Source: an uncultured Streptomyces sp.
GTDB taxonomy: Bacteria; Actinomycetota; Actinomycetes; Streptomycetales; Streptomycetaceae
Direction of reading: 5' to 3'
Assembly (NCBI RefSeq): GCF_947488945.1
Contig: NZ_CANLBS010000032.1
Location: forward strand, 1 to 58,355
DNA: 58,355 nt
The notes below the pieces were generated by a model. The model made no database searches, was not told the origin of the DNA, and saw only the letters and a list, made by a program, of their open reading frames with translations. Of the stretch, positions 50,821-58,355 are shown in pieces. The position numbers and the translations under genes were made by a program. The stretch's first letter is position 1. Every line of letters starts with the position of its first letter.

Positions 50821-52227
50821 TCACCGGGGAGCCGGTGCCCCGGCGGCGGCTGCGGCCGGCCGAGGGCTGGTGTCACGGATGGCGAGCAGGGCCAAGCCGC
50901 CGGTCAAGCCGCAGGCCGCCATGAAGAACCAGGCGGCGTGGAACGACGACAGGTCCGCGTGGGTGCCCATCACGGCGGCCACTGTCGCCGCGCCCAGCGC
51001 CAGGCCGATCTGACGGCACATGGAAACCATCGCGGTGCCGATGGCGAAGCGTTCGGGGGGCAGTGGGAGGGTGGCCGCTCCGGACAGGCTCGGCAGGGCC
51101 AGCCCGGCACCGATTCCGGCGATGACGCCCGCCGGCAGGAAGGTGGTCAGGTACGCCGCGTCCGTGGCGGTGGTGGTCGCCCACAGGACGCCGCCCGCCG
51201 CGAACAGGATGCTGCCGACAAAACCCACCAGATAGTTGCCGTACCTGGTGGCCAGCAGACCGCCCGGCACCGCGCAGATCGCCGCCATGACCGGACCGGG
51301 CGCGATTTCCAGGCCCGCGCGCAACACGGAGTGGTGCCAGAGTTCGGTGAGGAACAGCACCGAACCGAGGATCATCGCTCCGAAGCCGGCGAAGAACAGC
51401 ATGGTCGCGACGTTGGCCAGTGACACGGCCCTGATGCGCAGGAGCGCCGGTTCGATGATCGGGGCCGGGTGGCGGACCGCCCGTATCGCACTGAACACGA
51501 TGCCCAGCACGCCCAGCCCGGCCAGGCCGAGGATGCGTCCGCTGGTCCAGCCCCATGTCTCACCCTGCACGATGGCCGCGATGAGGGCGCCCACCGTCAT
51601 CGCAAGGGCCACGGCGCCCAGCACGTCGGGGGACGCGCCGGAGTCCTCGCGGATCTCGCGCAGCACCCACACCCCCAGGACGACAGCCGCCACGCCGATG
51701 GGAAGGTTCACGATGAACACCCATTCCCAGCCGGCCTGTACGAGCAGGCCGCCGATCGGCGGGCCGAGGGCGGCGGCCGCGCCGCCCATCGCCGACCACA
51801 GGCCGATCGCGGCTCCGCGCCGTTCCGGGGGGAACAGCGGGAGCAGCAGACCGAGCGAACTCGGCAGCATCAAGCCTCCGCCGATGGCCTGGAGCGTACG
51901 CGCGGCGACGAGCGCCCCCAGCGACGGGGCCACGGCACATACCGCGGACGCCACCGTGAACAACGCCATCCCGATCAGAAAGGCGCGCTTGCGGCCGGAC
52001 CGGTCCGCCCAACGGCCGGCCGGCGCCAGGACCGCGGCGAAGGCGATCGCGTACGCACTCAGCACCCAGGAGAGGTCACTCAGGCTCGACGACGGGAACG
52101 ACAGGGCCAGGTCGGGAAACGCGATGTTGACGATGAACAGGTCCAGCGAGGAGACGAAGACGCCGATGAGGACGACCGCGATGCTCCATCCCCTCCGGGT
52201 CTTCGTCCCACTCATTGACGGTGTCAT
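50821..52227 (-). CDS. DHA2-family MFS exporter at the cluster border
   Basis: The 468-residue protein has about 14 hydrophobic segments. Motifs include SLDLFIVNIAFPDLALSF, GRWADRSGRKRAFLIG (motif A) and GPPIGGLLVQAGWEWVFIVN (motif C). It is probably a drug or polyketide exporter. ATG 52227 overlaps the TGA of the ketosynthase remnant frame by four bases, and AAAGGA lies about 12 bases upstream. It is complete and could provide self-resistance or export for the neighbouring cluster. Confidence 0.9.
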   Translation of the reverse strand: MTPSMSGTKTRRGWSIAVVLIGVFVSSLDLFIVNIAFPDLALSFPSSSLSDLSWVLSAYAIAFAAVLAPAGRWADRSGRKRAFLIGMALFTVASAVCAVAPSLGALVAARTLQAIGGGLMLPSSLGLLLPLFPPERRGAAIGLWSAMGGAAAALGPPIGGLLVQAGWEWVFIVNLPIGVAAVVLGVWVLREIREDSGASPDVLGAVALAMTVGALIAAIVQGETWGWTSGRILGLAGLGVLGIVFSAIRAVRHPAPIIEPALLRIRAVSLANVATMLFFAGFGAMILGSVLFLTELWHHSVLRAGLEIAPGPVMAAICAVPGGLLATRYGNYLVGFVGSILFAAGGVLWATTTATDAAYLTTFLPAGVIAGIGAGLALPSLSGAATLPLPPERFAIGTAMVSMCRQIGLALGAATVAAVMGTHADLSSFHAAWFFMAACGLTGGLALLAIRDTSPRPAAAAAGAPAPR

Positions 52228-53882
52228 GCTGCTGACGTCCTTTCGGTCATGTTGATCACCGCGGTTGCAGGTCGGAACGGTCCGGTCCCGGACGGTCGGC
52301 CACCGCCTGCGCCCAGCGGCCGTAGCCGTAGCCGTAGCCGTGGACCGACAGGTGGAAGCCGTCCCGTGCGGAGAAATCGGGGGTGATCTGCATGATGTCG
52401 GCCGAGCCCGTCCAGGTCGCCCGCAGGCAGCGCAGCGATCAGCCGACCCAACGCAGCCGCCAACGTGCACACATCCTCCGGCGAGAGCACGCCCGACTCC
52501 GGACGCGCCGGCACATACGGCCTCAACCGCTCCGCCTCAGCAGCCGACGCCCTCGCACTCTTACCCGACACCGCCACCGGAAGCGGCGCCACAGGCTGAC
52601 CAACCCGCAGCTCTGACCGCTGCCCAGCCGGGGAGGAGACGGAGGAGTCGGCCGTGAGCACCACGTGACAGCGGCTACCGCCGATACCCAGCGATGTCAC
52701 CCCTGCCGTGACGGGCTGCCCTTCGGCAGGCCACGGCGCGTTCTCCGTCACCACACGAAGCCCCCACTCGTCCAAGGCGATCTGCGGATCGGGCCGCACA
52801 AAGTTCAGGCTCGGGACGAATTCACGGGGGTTGATGCACAGTGCGCTCTTCATCGGACCGGCGATGCCGTCGCCGCCTTCCACATGGCCGATGTCCGTCT
52901 TGACCGAACCGACCGCCGGCGGTGCCGGGGATGGACGCGAAGAGCTGTACACGGATCCCGGTGCTCGCGCCTCGACAGGATCGCCGACGCGGGTACCCGT
53001 CCCGTGCAGTTCGAGGTACTGCACCTGGGACGCTTCGACGTGAGCGTTCTCCAGGGCTACCGTGATCGTGCGCATCTGTGTGTCGGCGCTCGGGACCGGC
53101 AATCCGCCATCGCCGGAGCCCGTTCCGACGGCACTGCCCTCGATGACCGCATCGATGTGACCGCCGCCCTCGATCGCGTGCGTCAGCGGTTTGAGAGCAA
53201 CGAGGCCACCGCCCTCACTTCGGACATATCCGTTGGCCCGCCCGTCGAAGACATGGCACTTGCCGTCCGGGGGCAGGGGGCCCGCCGCCTCGACGGCGCT
53301 GCTGATGGGCGACACATCGAAGTGGACGCCGCACGCGAGGGCGATCTCACTTTCACCCCTGCGCAGGCTTTCGCAAGCGAGGTGAACGGAGACCGGGGAC
53401 GAAGACCGACCCGTGTCGACGGCCATGCTGGGGCCGGACAGGCCAAGGCTGTAGGAGATCCGGTCGGCGACTGTCGCGCGCCCTACACCTGTCAGGGTGT
53501 GCCGGGTGATTCCGTTCGCTCCCGATAACGCGAGGAGGTCCGCGCAGTCGGCAGCCATGGCGCCCATTCGTGGCGCGGTGTGCGGTGTGACGACGATTCC
53601 GGCATCTTCCAGACCCTGCCATGCCGGCTCCAGTGCCGGCCGCTGCCGAGGGTCGGTATTCGCCGCTTCACACGGCGTCACAGGGAAGAAATCCGGCTCG
53701 AACTCGTCGACGCCGTCGACGAATCCACCGTAATGCGGACCTGAAGGACGATCTGCATCACGTAAGCGGATAGCGTCGACACCATCGCGCAGCCGACTCC
53801 GGAGCCCATGCGGACCAGACGAGTCCGGTAACCGAGCCGCAATACCAGCGATTGCCACACGCTGACGACATAGGTCTGCCAT
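52224..53882 (-). pseudogene. Truncated PKS loading ketosynthase (KSQ) remnant
   Basis: The 552-codon frame starts with ATG 53882 after a G-run and reads like the start of a modular PKS loading module: VAIAGIAARLPDSSGPHGLR, FEPDFFPVTPCEAANTDPRQ, GITRHTLTGVGRATVADRIS, LHGTGTRVGDPVEA (His293) and SVKTDIGHVEG (His333). The active-site segment is VDTGRSSSPVSVHLACESL: loading KSQ domains have Gln and elongating ones Cys, here Arg159 (CGG, one transition from CAG). Homology ends in the KS-AT linker near residue 475; no AT or ACP follows. The last 75 codons are out-of-frame hydrolase sequence. Codons are less GC-biased than neighbours. Probably non-functional. Confidence 0.8.
52256..52437 (-). pseudogene. 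C-terminal tail of an SGNH/GDSL hydrolase
   Basis: In the frame ending at TGA 52258-52256 the sequence reads ADIMQITPDFSARDGFHLSV then HGYGYGYGRWAQAVADRPG. The DxxH pair in DGFHLS and the following GY...RWA are the typical last catalytic block of SGNH hydrolases. The frame is closed by a stop just upstream (near 52440) and lacks the GDS and GND blocks. A TACGGC triplication produces GYGYGYG. The stretch overlaps the ketosynthase remnant frame, implying an illegitimate join of two genes. Confidence 0.6.
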
Positions 53883-54419
53883 GCCCCCCCGTTACCACAG
53901 CATCAAACCCGTGAATTACCTCACGCGAATTGGGACGCAACGTCATGCCGGGCCGACAGTAGCAGTGGCGACCACCCCCACCCCCGCACTGTGTCGCACG
54001 CCACATTCGAAGTTACTTTCAAGTATCCAGGGTGCCTGCGAGTGACTTCTCCGGCCCAACGGCCACAGGATCCCGATGCACAGGCGCGTTGCGCGACCGA
54101 AACGCACGACGGCGCTTCCGAGTCCTCGTCGCCTCTCCGGAAAGGAGCTGACTCTCCAGGGCCTTCATCGCTTCCCCTCCTACGCGCTGATCCTCCGGCT
54201 CGAACCCAACGGCTCGGGAAGCCTGCGCAACGCCGAAGCTCCTGGTCGGCAGCCGAACGTTGGATACCGGAATCCGACCCGTGGCGTGCGCCGCTGGCAG
54301 CTTCAGGACGACCTTCGGTCCCGGGCAGGGCCGACGGCTAGCGTGACGCGCGTTCCTATGCGGGTGGCGACATCATCCGCACTTGTCGGCGCCCATCACG
54401 CCCATCAGGAGGTCAAGTC
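53883..54419. other. Intergenic region between KSQ remnant and SnoaL-like gene
   Basis: About 540 bp, visibly lower in GC than most of the window, contain no gene that I can support on either strand. It must contain divergent promoters or the decayed end of an earlier gene. CAGGAGG at 54405-54412 belongs to the next gene. Confidence 0.5.
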
Positions 54420-54809
54420 GTGCATCCGTTCAGAGCCGCTCTCGCCACGGGGGACATGGACGCAGCCGTGGCGCTGCTCGCCGACCACGTGGTCTTCCGC
54501 AGCCCCGTCGTGTTCAAGGCGTTCGAGGGCCGGGAGACCGCCGGCCCCATCCTGCGCGCGGTGGGCCAGGTCCTCCAGGACGTGGTCTTCGTGCGCGACC
54601 TCGTCTCCGAGGACGGGAGCGATCACTCGCTCCTCTTCCGCGCCCGGGTCGACGGGAAGGAGATCGAGGGAAGCAACTTCTTCCATGTGGACGAGAACGG
54701 TGCGATCGATGAACTCGTGGTGATGGTACGCCCGTTCACCGGCACCCTCGCCCTGCGCGAGGCCATGATCGCGCAATTCGCCGCGGCGGGTGTGACCATT
54801 TCGGCGTGA
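54420..54809 (+). CDS. SnoaL/NTF2-like small protein
   Basis: The 129-residue protein has the NTF2/SnoaL cone fold pattern: MDAAVALLADHVVFRSPVVFKAFEGRE at the N-terminus and SLLFRARVDGKEIEGSNFFH, VDENGAIDELVVMVRPF in the sheet. Members include polyketide cyclases and epoxide-opening enzymes but also many unassigned core proteins, so a role in the adjacent polyketide pathway is only possible. GTG 54420 has CAGGAGG six bases upstream. Confidence 0.87.
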   Translation: MHPFRAALATGDMDAAVALLADHVVFRSPVVFKAFEGRETAGPILRAVGQVLQDVVFVRDLVSEDGSDHSLLFRARVDGKEIEGSNFFHVDENGAIDELVVMVRPFTGTLALREAMIAQFAAAGVTISA

Positions 54810-54814
54810 CCGCC

Positions 54815-54869
54815 GCAGCAGGACGGGCCGTGGGCATCTGTCGCAGATGCCCACGGCCCGTCCTGCTGC
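54815..54869. terminator. 26-bp perfect inverted repeat, bidirectional terminator
   Basis: Positions 54815-54840 are the exact reverse complement of 54844-54869 with a TCG loop. It starts five bases after the SnoaL-like stop and lies 36 bp from the convergent P450 stop, so it probably terminates both. Confidence 0.85.
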
Positions 54870-54904
54870 CCGGTACGTCGCCGTCCGTGCCCGCGCCCGC
54901 CGGC

Positions 54905-56431
54905 TCAGACCGCGCCCCGGGCCGCCTCCCGGACCCGGGGGCGCAGCTCCAGCATCGCTCCCCGCTTCGGCAGCGCCGAGACACTGCGGCTACGCGTGCC
55001 CTCCGGGGTCGGGTCGTGGCGGTACAGCTCGCACTGGGACAGCACCTCGCGGAGGACGGCCTTCATCTCCAGCAGCGCGATCTTGTCGCCGAGACAGCGG
55101 ATGCGGCCGCCGCCGAACGGAATCCAGGTGTAGACACCGGGCTTGGTTCCGACGAACCGCTCCGGGCGGAACACCTTAGGCTCCGGGTAGAGGGACGGGT
55201 CGCGGTTCATCAGGTAGGCGCTCGCCCACAGGAGCATCCCGGGCTCGAAGCGCACCCCGCCTATCTCGATCGGTTTCATGACCGTACGGGGGATGATCTG
55301 CGGGATCGACGGCTTGAGCCGCAGGACCTCCTGGACCGTCGCCGTCAGATACTCGTCGCCCTCACCGAGGTCGATCTCCTCGACCAGCTTCTTCAGCGCC
55401 TCCGGCTCGCGGCTCAGGAACTCGAACGACCAGGCGATCGCGGCCGCCGTCGTCTCGGTGCCGGCGAGGAAGATGGTCATCATCTCGTCGCGCAGTTCCC
55501 GGTGCGACAGCGGAGAGCCGTCCTCGTGCGTGATGCCGAGCATGACGGCCAGCATGTCGTCACCGGGCTCGCCCGACGCCCGGCGCTCGTCCACGGCCTC
55601 CGCGATCAGCGCGTCGGCACGCTCCCTGAGTGTGAGGAACTCGTCGAACCCCAGCGGCTTGACCGCTCGGAGCGCCTTCACCGCCGTGGCCGACATCTTG
55701 TGGATCATCATGGCTGAGCCCATGCGGTCGTTGAACCCCATCATCTTGATGAGGACCTCGATCAGCTCGTCCCACTGCCGCGGCACCTTCGAACCGAAGA
55801 TCACCTCGCGGATCACATGCAGCGTGAAGCGGTGGATGTGCGGGTGCAGCGGCATGTCGCGGCCGCGCGGCCACTTGGCCACCTCGGTCACGGCCATCTC
55901 CGGGATCGCCGTGTCGATGCGCTGCAGCGCCTTGCCGTGGAAGCTCGGCATGAGGAGCTTGCGGCGGACCTTGTGCTCGTCCTCGTCCAGCCAGGCGAGC
56001 CCGGACTGGCCGGTGAACTTCTCGATGGTGGAGGAGCCGGTGCCGGTGTGCAGGACGTCGGGGGGCGCGAGGAACATCTGCTTGATGTCATCCGGGTCCG
56101 AGAGCACGTACAGCGGCTTGGGCGGAATCCTGATGCTCAGTGCGAACCGGCCGCCGTACTCCTCCTGGCAGCGCTCCACGAACTCGGCGGGGTGCCGCCA
56201 GTACTTGAGGACCTGCAGCGGCGCGGGCAGCTTCGGGCCGGGCAGCGCGGTGGCCGGCATCGCCGCCCGCCGGTGCGCGACGGCCTGTTCCTGTGCCGGG
56301 CCCGTGCTCCCCCCGTCGGTCTCCGCGGCACCCTCGGCGCCGGTGAGGGCGGTGTGGTCCACAGGGCAGGCCGATGCCTCGGTCCGGGCTGCCTCGCCCG
56401 TGGCCGGTTTGGACTCATCCATGGCTGTCAT
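54905..56431 (-). CDS. Cytochrome P450
   Basis: The 508-residue P450 has the I-helix oxygen-binding motif AGTETT (323-328), the ExxR motif EVLR (368-371) and the heme loop FGGGRIRCLGD with Cys446. DEHKVRRKLLMPSFHG (about 151-166) is the C-helix region. A 65-residue Ala/Gly-rich N-terminal extension makes it longer than most bacterial P450s (about 400). It needs ferredoxin and reductase partners, not seen here. It follows the terminal PKS gene by 95 bp on the same strand, so it probably oxidises the polyketide. ATG 56422 is an alternative start. Confidence 0.94.
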   Translation of the reverse strand: MTAMDESKPATGEAARTEASACPVDHTALTGAEGAAETDGGSTGPAQEQAVAHRRAAMPATALPGPKLPAPLQVLKYWRHPAEFVERCQEEYGGRFALSIRIPPKPLYVLSDPDDIKQMFLAPPDVLHTGTGSSTIEKFTGQSGLAWLDEDEHKVRRKLLMPSFHGKALQRIDTAIPEMAVTEVAKWPRGRDMPLHPHIHRFTLHVIREVIFGSKVPRQWDELIEVLIKMMGFNDRMGSAMMIHKMSATAVKALRAVKPLGFDEFLTLRERADALIAEAVDERRASGEPGDDMLAVMLGITHEDGSPLSHRELRDEMMTIFLAGTETTAAAIAWSFEFLSREPEALKKLVEEIDLGEGDEYLTATVQEVLRLKPSIPQIIPRTVMKPIEIGGVRFEPGMLLWASAYLMNRDPSLYPEPKVFRPERFVGTKPGVYTWIPFGGGRIRCLGDKIALLEMKAVLREVLSQCELYRHDPTPEGTRSRSVSALPKRGAMLELRPRVREAARGAV

Positions 56432-56526
56432 CCGTCTCTGTCATGTAGAGGTGGCGAGTAGTACTGCTGTCGTCCGCCGCCGACGGGCGGCGCCCGCCGG
56501 CGGGTGGTGCTGTCACTTCCGGGGGT

Positions 56527-58355
56527 TCATCGGGATCGTTCGGCCCGGTCGTCCGTGTCGCGGTCCACCGTGAGCCACCTCCCCGTCGCTTCGGCGGTGG
56601 CCGGAGCCGCGGTCTCGATCAACGCGAAGTGGTCCGCGGCGATCACGACCTCGTCGTCACCGACCTGCCACGCGGGCCAGTCGTGGGTCACGGCGGCCGC
56701 GTCACCGGCGTGCGCTCCCACGCCGCCGGTGCCGCCGCCCGGACCGTTCTCGATGTCCGTCACGGCCCCGGCAGCTCGCCCGCCGAGGGGTTCGCCCGCC
56801 CGGATCAGAAGCGATGGAGCGGCGACCCGGGTGGTGACCCGCTCCCCGAGAAGACGCATGTACGTCCCCATGGCGAGCCAATTGGCGTCGTCGACGGCGA
56901 TCGCCTCGTGATCGCGTTCGAGGATCTCCGTCATCACCAGCGAAAAGACCCGGTTGGTCTCCTCCTCCCCCTCCGGCGTCGGCGTGTCGATCATGACGAG
57001 ACCGGCGACGCCCACTCCCTCGGCCTCGAACCGCGCGGCGAGCGAGTGCGCGACGACGCCTCCGATGGAGTAGCCGACCAGCACGAAGGGATCGTCACCG
57101 ACAGCCCGCCGGATCGCGTCCGCCAGGACCTCCGTCGCGGCGTCCCAGGATCCGGGCGAGGGCTCGTCCCCGCGGAATCCGGGCAACGAGCATACGTAGA
57201 CGTCCCGTTCCCCCTCGAAGTGGTCCGCGAACCGCATGAACTGGTGCGGACCGGAGCCCACCACGAAGGACGGCACGCAGACCAGCTTCGGCAGCTCCCG
57301 GCCACCGCTCGCCTCTTCGTCCCGGGCTCGGCCTCGGGCGAGTTGTACGACGTACCCCTCACCGCCCCCGAGTTCGGCGGCCGACGCGAAGGACGGCCGG
57401 AACCGCGACGCCTCGGTCAGCAGCGGCACCGCCGAGACGATCGAACCCCCGGCGTGTGCGTGACGCAGGAGCGTGCTGAGGGTTCCACCCGCCGCTGGAC
57501 CCGCCTCGCCCGCGGGGGCGGCCGTCGCCGGCCTCGGTTGCCCGACGGCCCGGTCGGGTGCGTCACCGACCTCGGACAGCAGGAACCGGGCGACGGCGCC
57601 AGGCGACGGGTGGTCGAAGACCAGCGTGGACGGCAGCCGTACGCCGCTGACCTGGGTGAGCCGGTTGCGCAGGTCCACCGCCGCGAGGGAGTCGAAGCCC
57701 AGCTCCTTGAAGACCCGGTCGGGTTCGACGGCCTCGGCGGTGGCGTGGCCGAGTACAGCCGCCACCTGACCGCGTACGAGATCGATCGCGATGGCCTCCC
57801 GGTCCTCCGCGGGAACACCGGCCAGCCGCTGCGCCAGTGAGCCCTCGTTCCCGGCGGACTGCCCCGGTACCCGCACCAGGCCCCGCAGCAGAGGTGGCAG
57901 CAGCCCGGCCCTGGCCTGGGCCCGGAGGGACGCCAGGTCCAGTCGGACCGGAACGGCGAGGGACCGGTCGAGCCGCTGGGCCTGGTCGAACAGTTCCAGG
58001 CCGAGTTCGGTGGACAGAGCGCCGACGCCCTGCCGTTCGAGGCGCGCCAGCTCGGTTTCGTCCAGGGCGCCGGCCATGCCGGAGGGATCCGCCCACAGCC
58101 CCCACGCCAGCGAGGTGGCGGGCAGACCCTGAGCCCTGCGATGCGCCGCAAGAGCATCGAGCGCCGCGTTGGCCGCGGCGTAATTGCCCTGACCCGGGCT
58201 CCCGATCAGCGCGGCCACCGACGAGAACAGCACGAACGCCGACAGATCCATCCCCGCCGTCAGCTCATGCAGATGCAGCGCCGCATCAGCCTTCGGCCCC
58301 ATCACACGAGCAAGCTGCTCCGGCGTCAACGACGTGACCACACCGTCATCCAACA
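56527..58355 (-). CDS. Type I modular PKS, C-terminal KR-ACP-TE (partial)
   Basis: The gene runs off the right window edge; 608 codons are visible. They contain the end of a ketoreductase (LDD at the edge, FVLFSSVAALIGSPGQGNYA with catalytic Ser45 and Tyr58, Asn62), an acyl carrier protein (ELGFDSLAAVDLRNRL, phosphopantetheine Ser222) and a thioesterase (PSFVVGSGPHQFMRFA, LVGYSIGGVVAHSLAARF with Ser429, IDTP Asp456, ADHFAL His). The LDD motif marks a B-type ketoreductase, giving a D-configured hydroxyl. TE placement shows this is the last module, releasing the chain by cyclisation or hydrolysis. The GYSIGG elbow differs from the usual GHSAGA. Confidence 0.95.
   Translation of the reverse strand, partial: LDDGVVTSLTPEQLARVMGPKADAALHLHELTAGMDLSAFVLFSSVAALIGSPGQGNYAAANAALDALAAHRRAQGLPATSLAWGLWADPSGMAGALDETELARLERQGVGALSTELGLELFDQAQRLDRSLAVPVRLDLASLRAQARAGLLPPLLRGLVRVPGQSAGNEGSLAQRLAGVPAEDREAIAIDLVRGQVAAVLGHATAEAVEPDRVFKELGFDSLAAVDLRNRLTQVSGVRLPSTLVFDHPSPGAVARFLLSEVGDAPDRAVGQPRPATAAPAGEAGPAAGGTLSTLLRHAHAGGSIVSAVPLLTEASRFRPSFASAAELGGGEGYVVQLARGRARDEEASGGRELPKLVCVPSFVVGSGPHQFMRFADHFEGERDVYVCSLPGFRGDEPSPGSWDAATEVLADAIRRAVGDDPFVLVGYSIGGVVAHSLAARFEAEGVGVAGLVMIDTPTPEGEEETNRVFSLVMTEILERDHEAIAVDDANWLAMGTYMRLLGERVTTRVAAPSLLIRAGEPLGGRAAGAVTDIENGPGGGTGGVGAHAGDAAAVTHDWPAWQVGDDEVVIAADHFALIETAAPATAEATGRWLTVDRDTDDRAERSR

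Noticed and set aside
53883..54419. Small genes upstream of the KSQ remnant
   Set aside because: Short frames on both strands lack ribosome sites, codon bias and any recognisable domain.

Overview
The window is high-GC, actinobacterial DNA that reads as a Streptomyces chromosome. Supporting signs are the very high GC at third codon positions, frequent GTG/TTG starts, GGAGG-type ribosome sites, many 4-bp ATGA/GTGA stop-start overlaps, and gene families typical of the genus (BluB-CobT fusion, ArgCJBDR, DUF5997, zf-TFIIB). From memory only, the order kinase / cob genes / metNIQ / sigma factor / GDPD / plsC / argH / argRDBJC resembles the conserved core near SCO1550-SCO1580 of S. coelicolor. No database search was possible.

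Layout. (1) 1-4.2 kb: tRNA-Val(GAC) with terminator, a zinc-ribbon protein, a small-molecule phosphotransferase, a one-helix peptide and a membrane-anchored Ser/Thr kinase. (2) 4.4-12.1 kb: a TrmH-type RNA methyltransferase followed by cobalamin/siroheme genes: a CysG-like CobA, a three-part disordered-BluB-CobT protein and CbiE/CbiT. (3) 12.2-17.3 kb: a GNAT gene, the metNIQ methionine importer behind a Cys/Met-rich leader peptide with attenuator-like hairpins, and two small membrane proteins. (4) 17.4-24.8 kb: GNAT, an atypical sigma factor, a Tat-exported GDPD, PlsC, a TetR/MFS export pair with a perfect operator, a HAD protein and an aldo-keto reductase. (5) 25-34.4 kb: arginine biosynthesis. 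argH stands alone and argCJBDR is a tightly overlapping operon; both have promoters overlapped by ARG-box-like sequence. A HEAT-like protein, a PNPOx-like protein and an L,D-transpeptidase lie between them. (6) 34.5-50.3 kb: mixed core metabolism: epoxide-hydrolase-like enzyme, RsbW-like kinase, VOC protein, sugar ABC importer, DUF5997 with a free-standing LysR effector domain, cyclophilin, serine hydrolase, a degenerate histidine-phosphatase-fold protein, a MocR/EamA divergent pair, DUF1918, a family-10-like glycosidase and 3-hydroxybutyryl-CoA dehydrogenase.

(7) 50.5-58.4 kb: a clear change of character. An N-terminal stub of mqnE (futalosine menaquinone pathway) runs into a frameshifted IS3-type transposase remnant. 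Beyond it lie a DHA2-type exporter, the tail of an SGNH hydrolase and a truncated polyketide-synthase loading ketosynthase (KSQ family, active-site Gln replaced by Arg). A SnoaL-like protein, a cytochrome P450 and the last module of a modular type I PKS (B-type KR-ACP-TE) follow, the last cut by the window edge. This looks like the eroded border of a polyketide gene cluster inserted into core chromosome.

Most worth a second look are the Cys/Met leader-peptide attenuator of metNIQ, the KSQ relic and mobile-element junction at the cluster border, the 670-residue disordered extension on BluB-CobT, the LysR-effector-domain/DUF5997 divergent pair, and the histidine-phosphatase-like protein that has lost both catalytic histidines.
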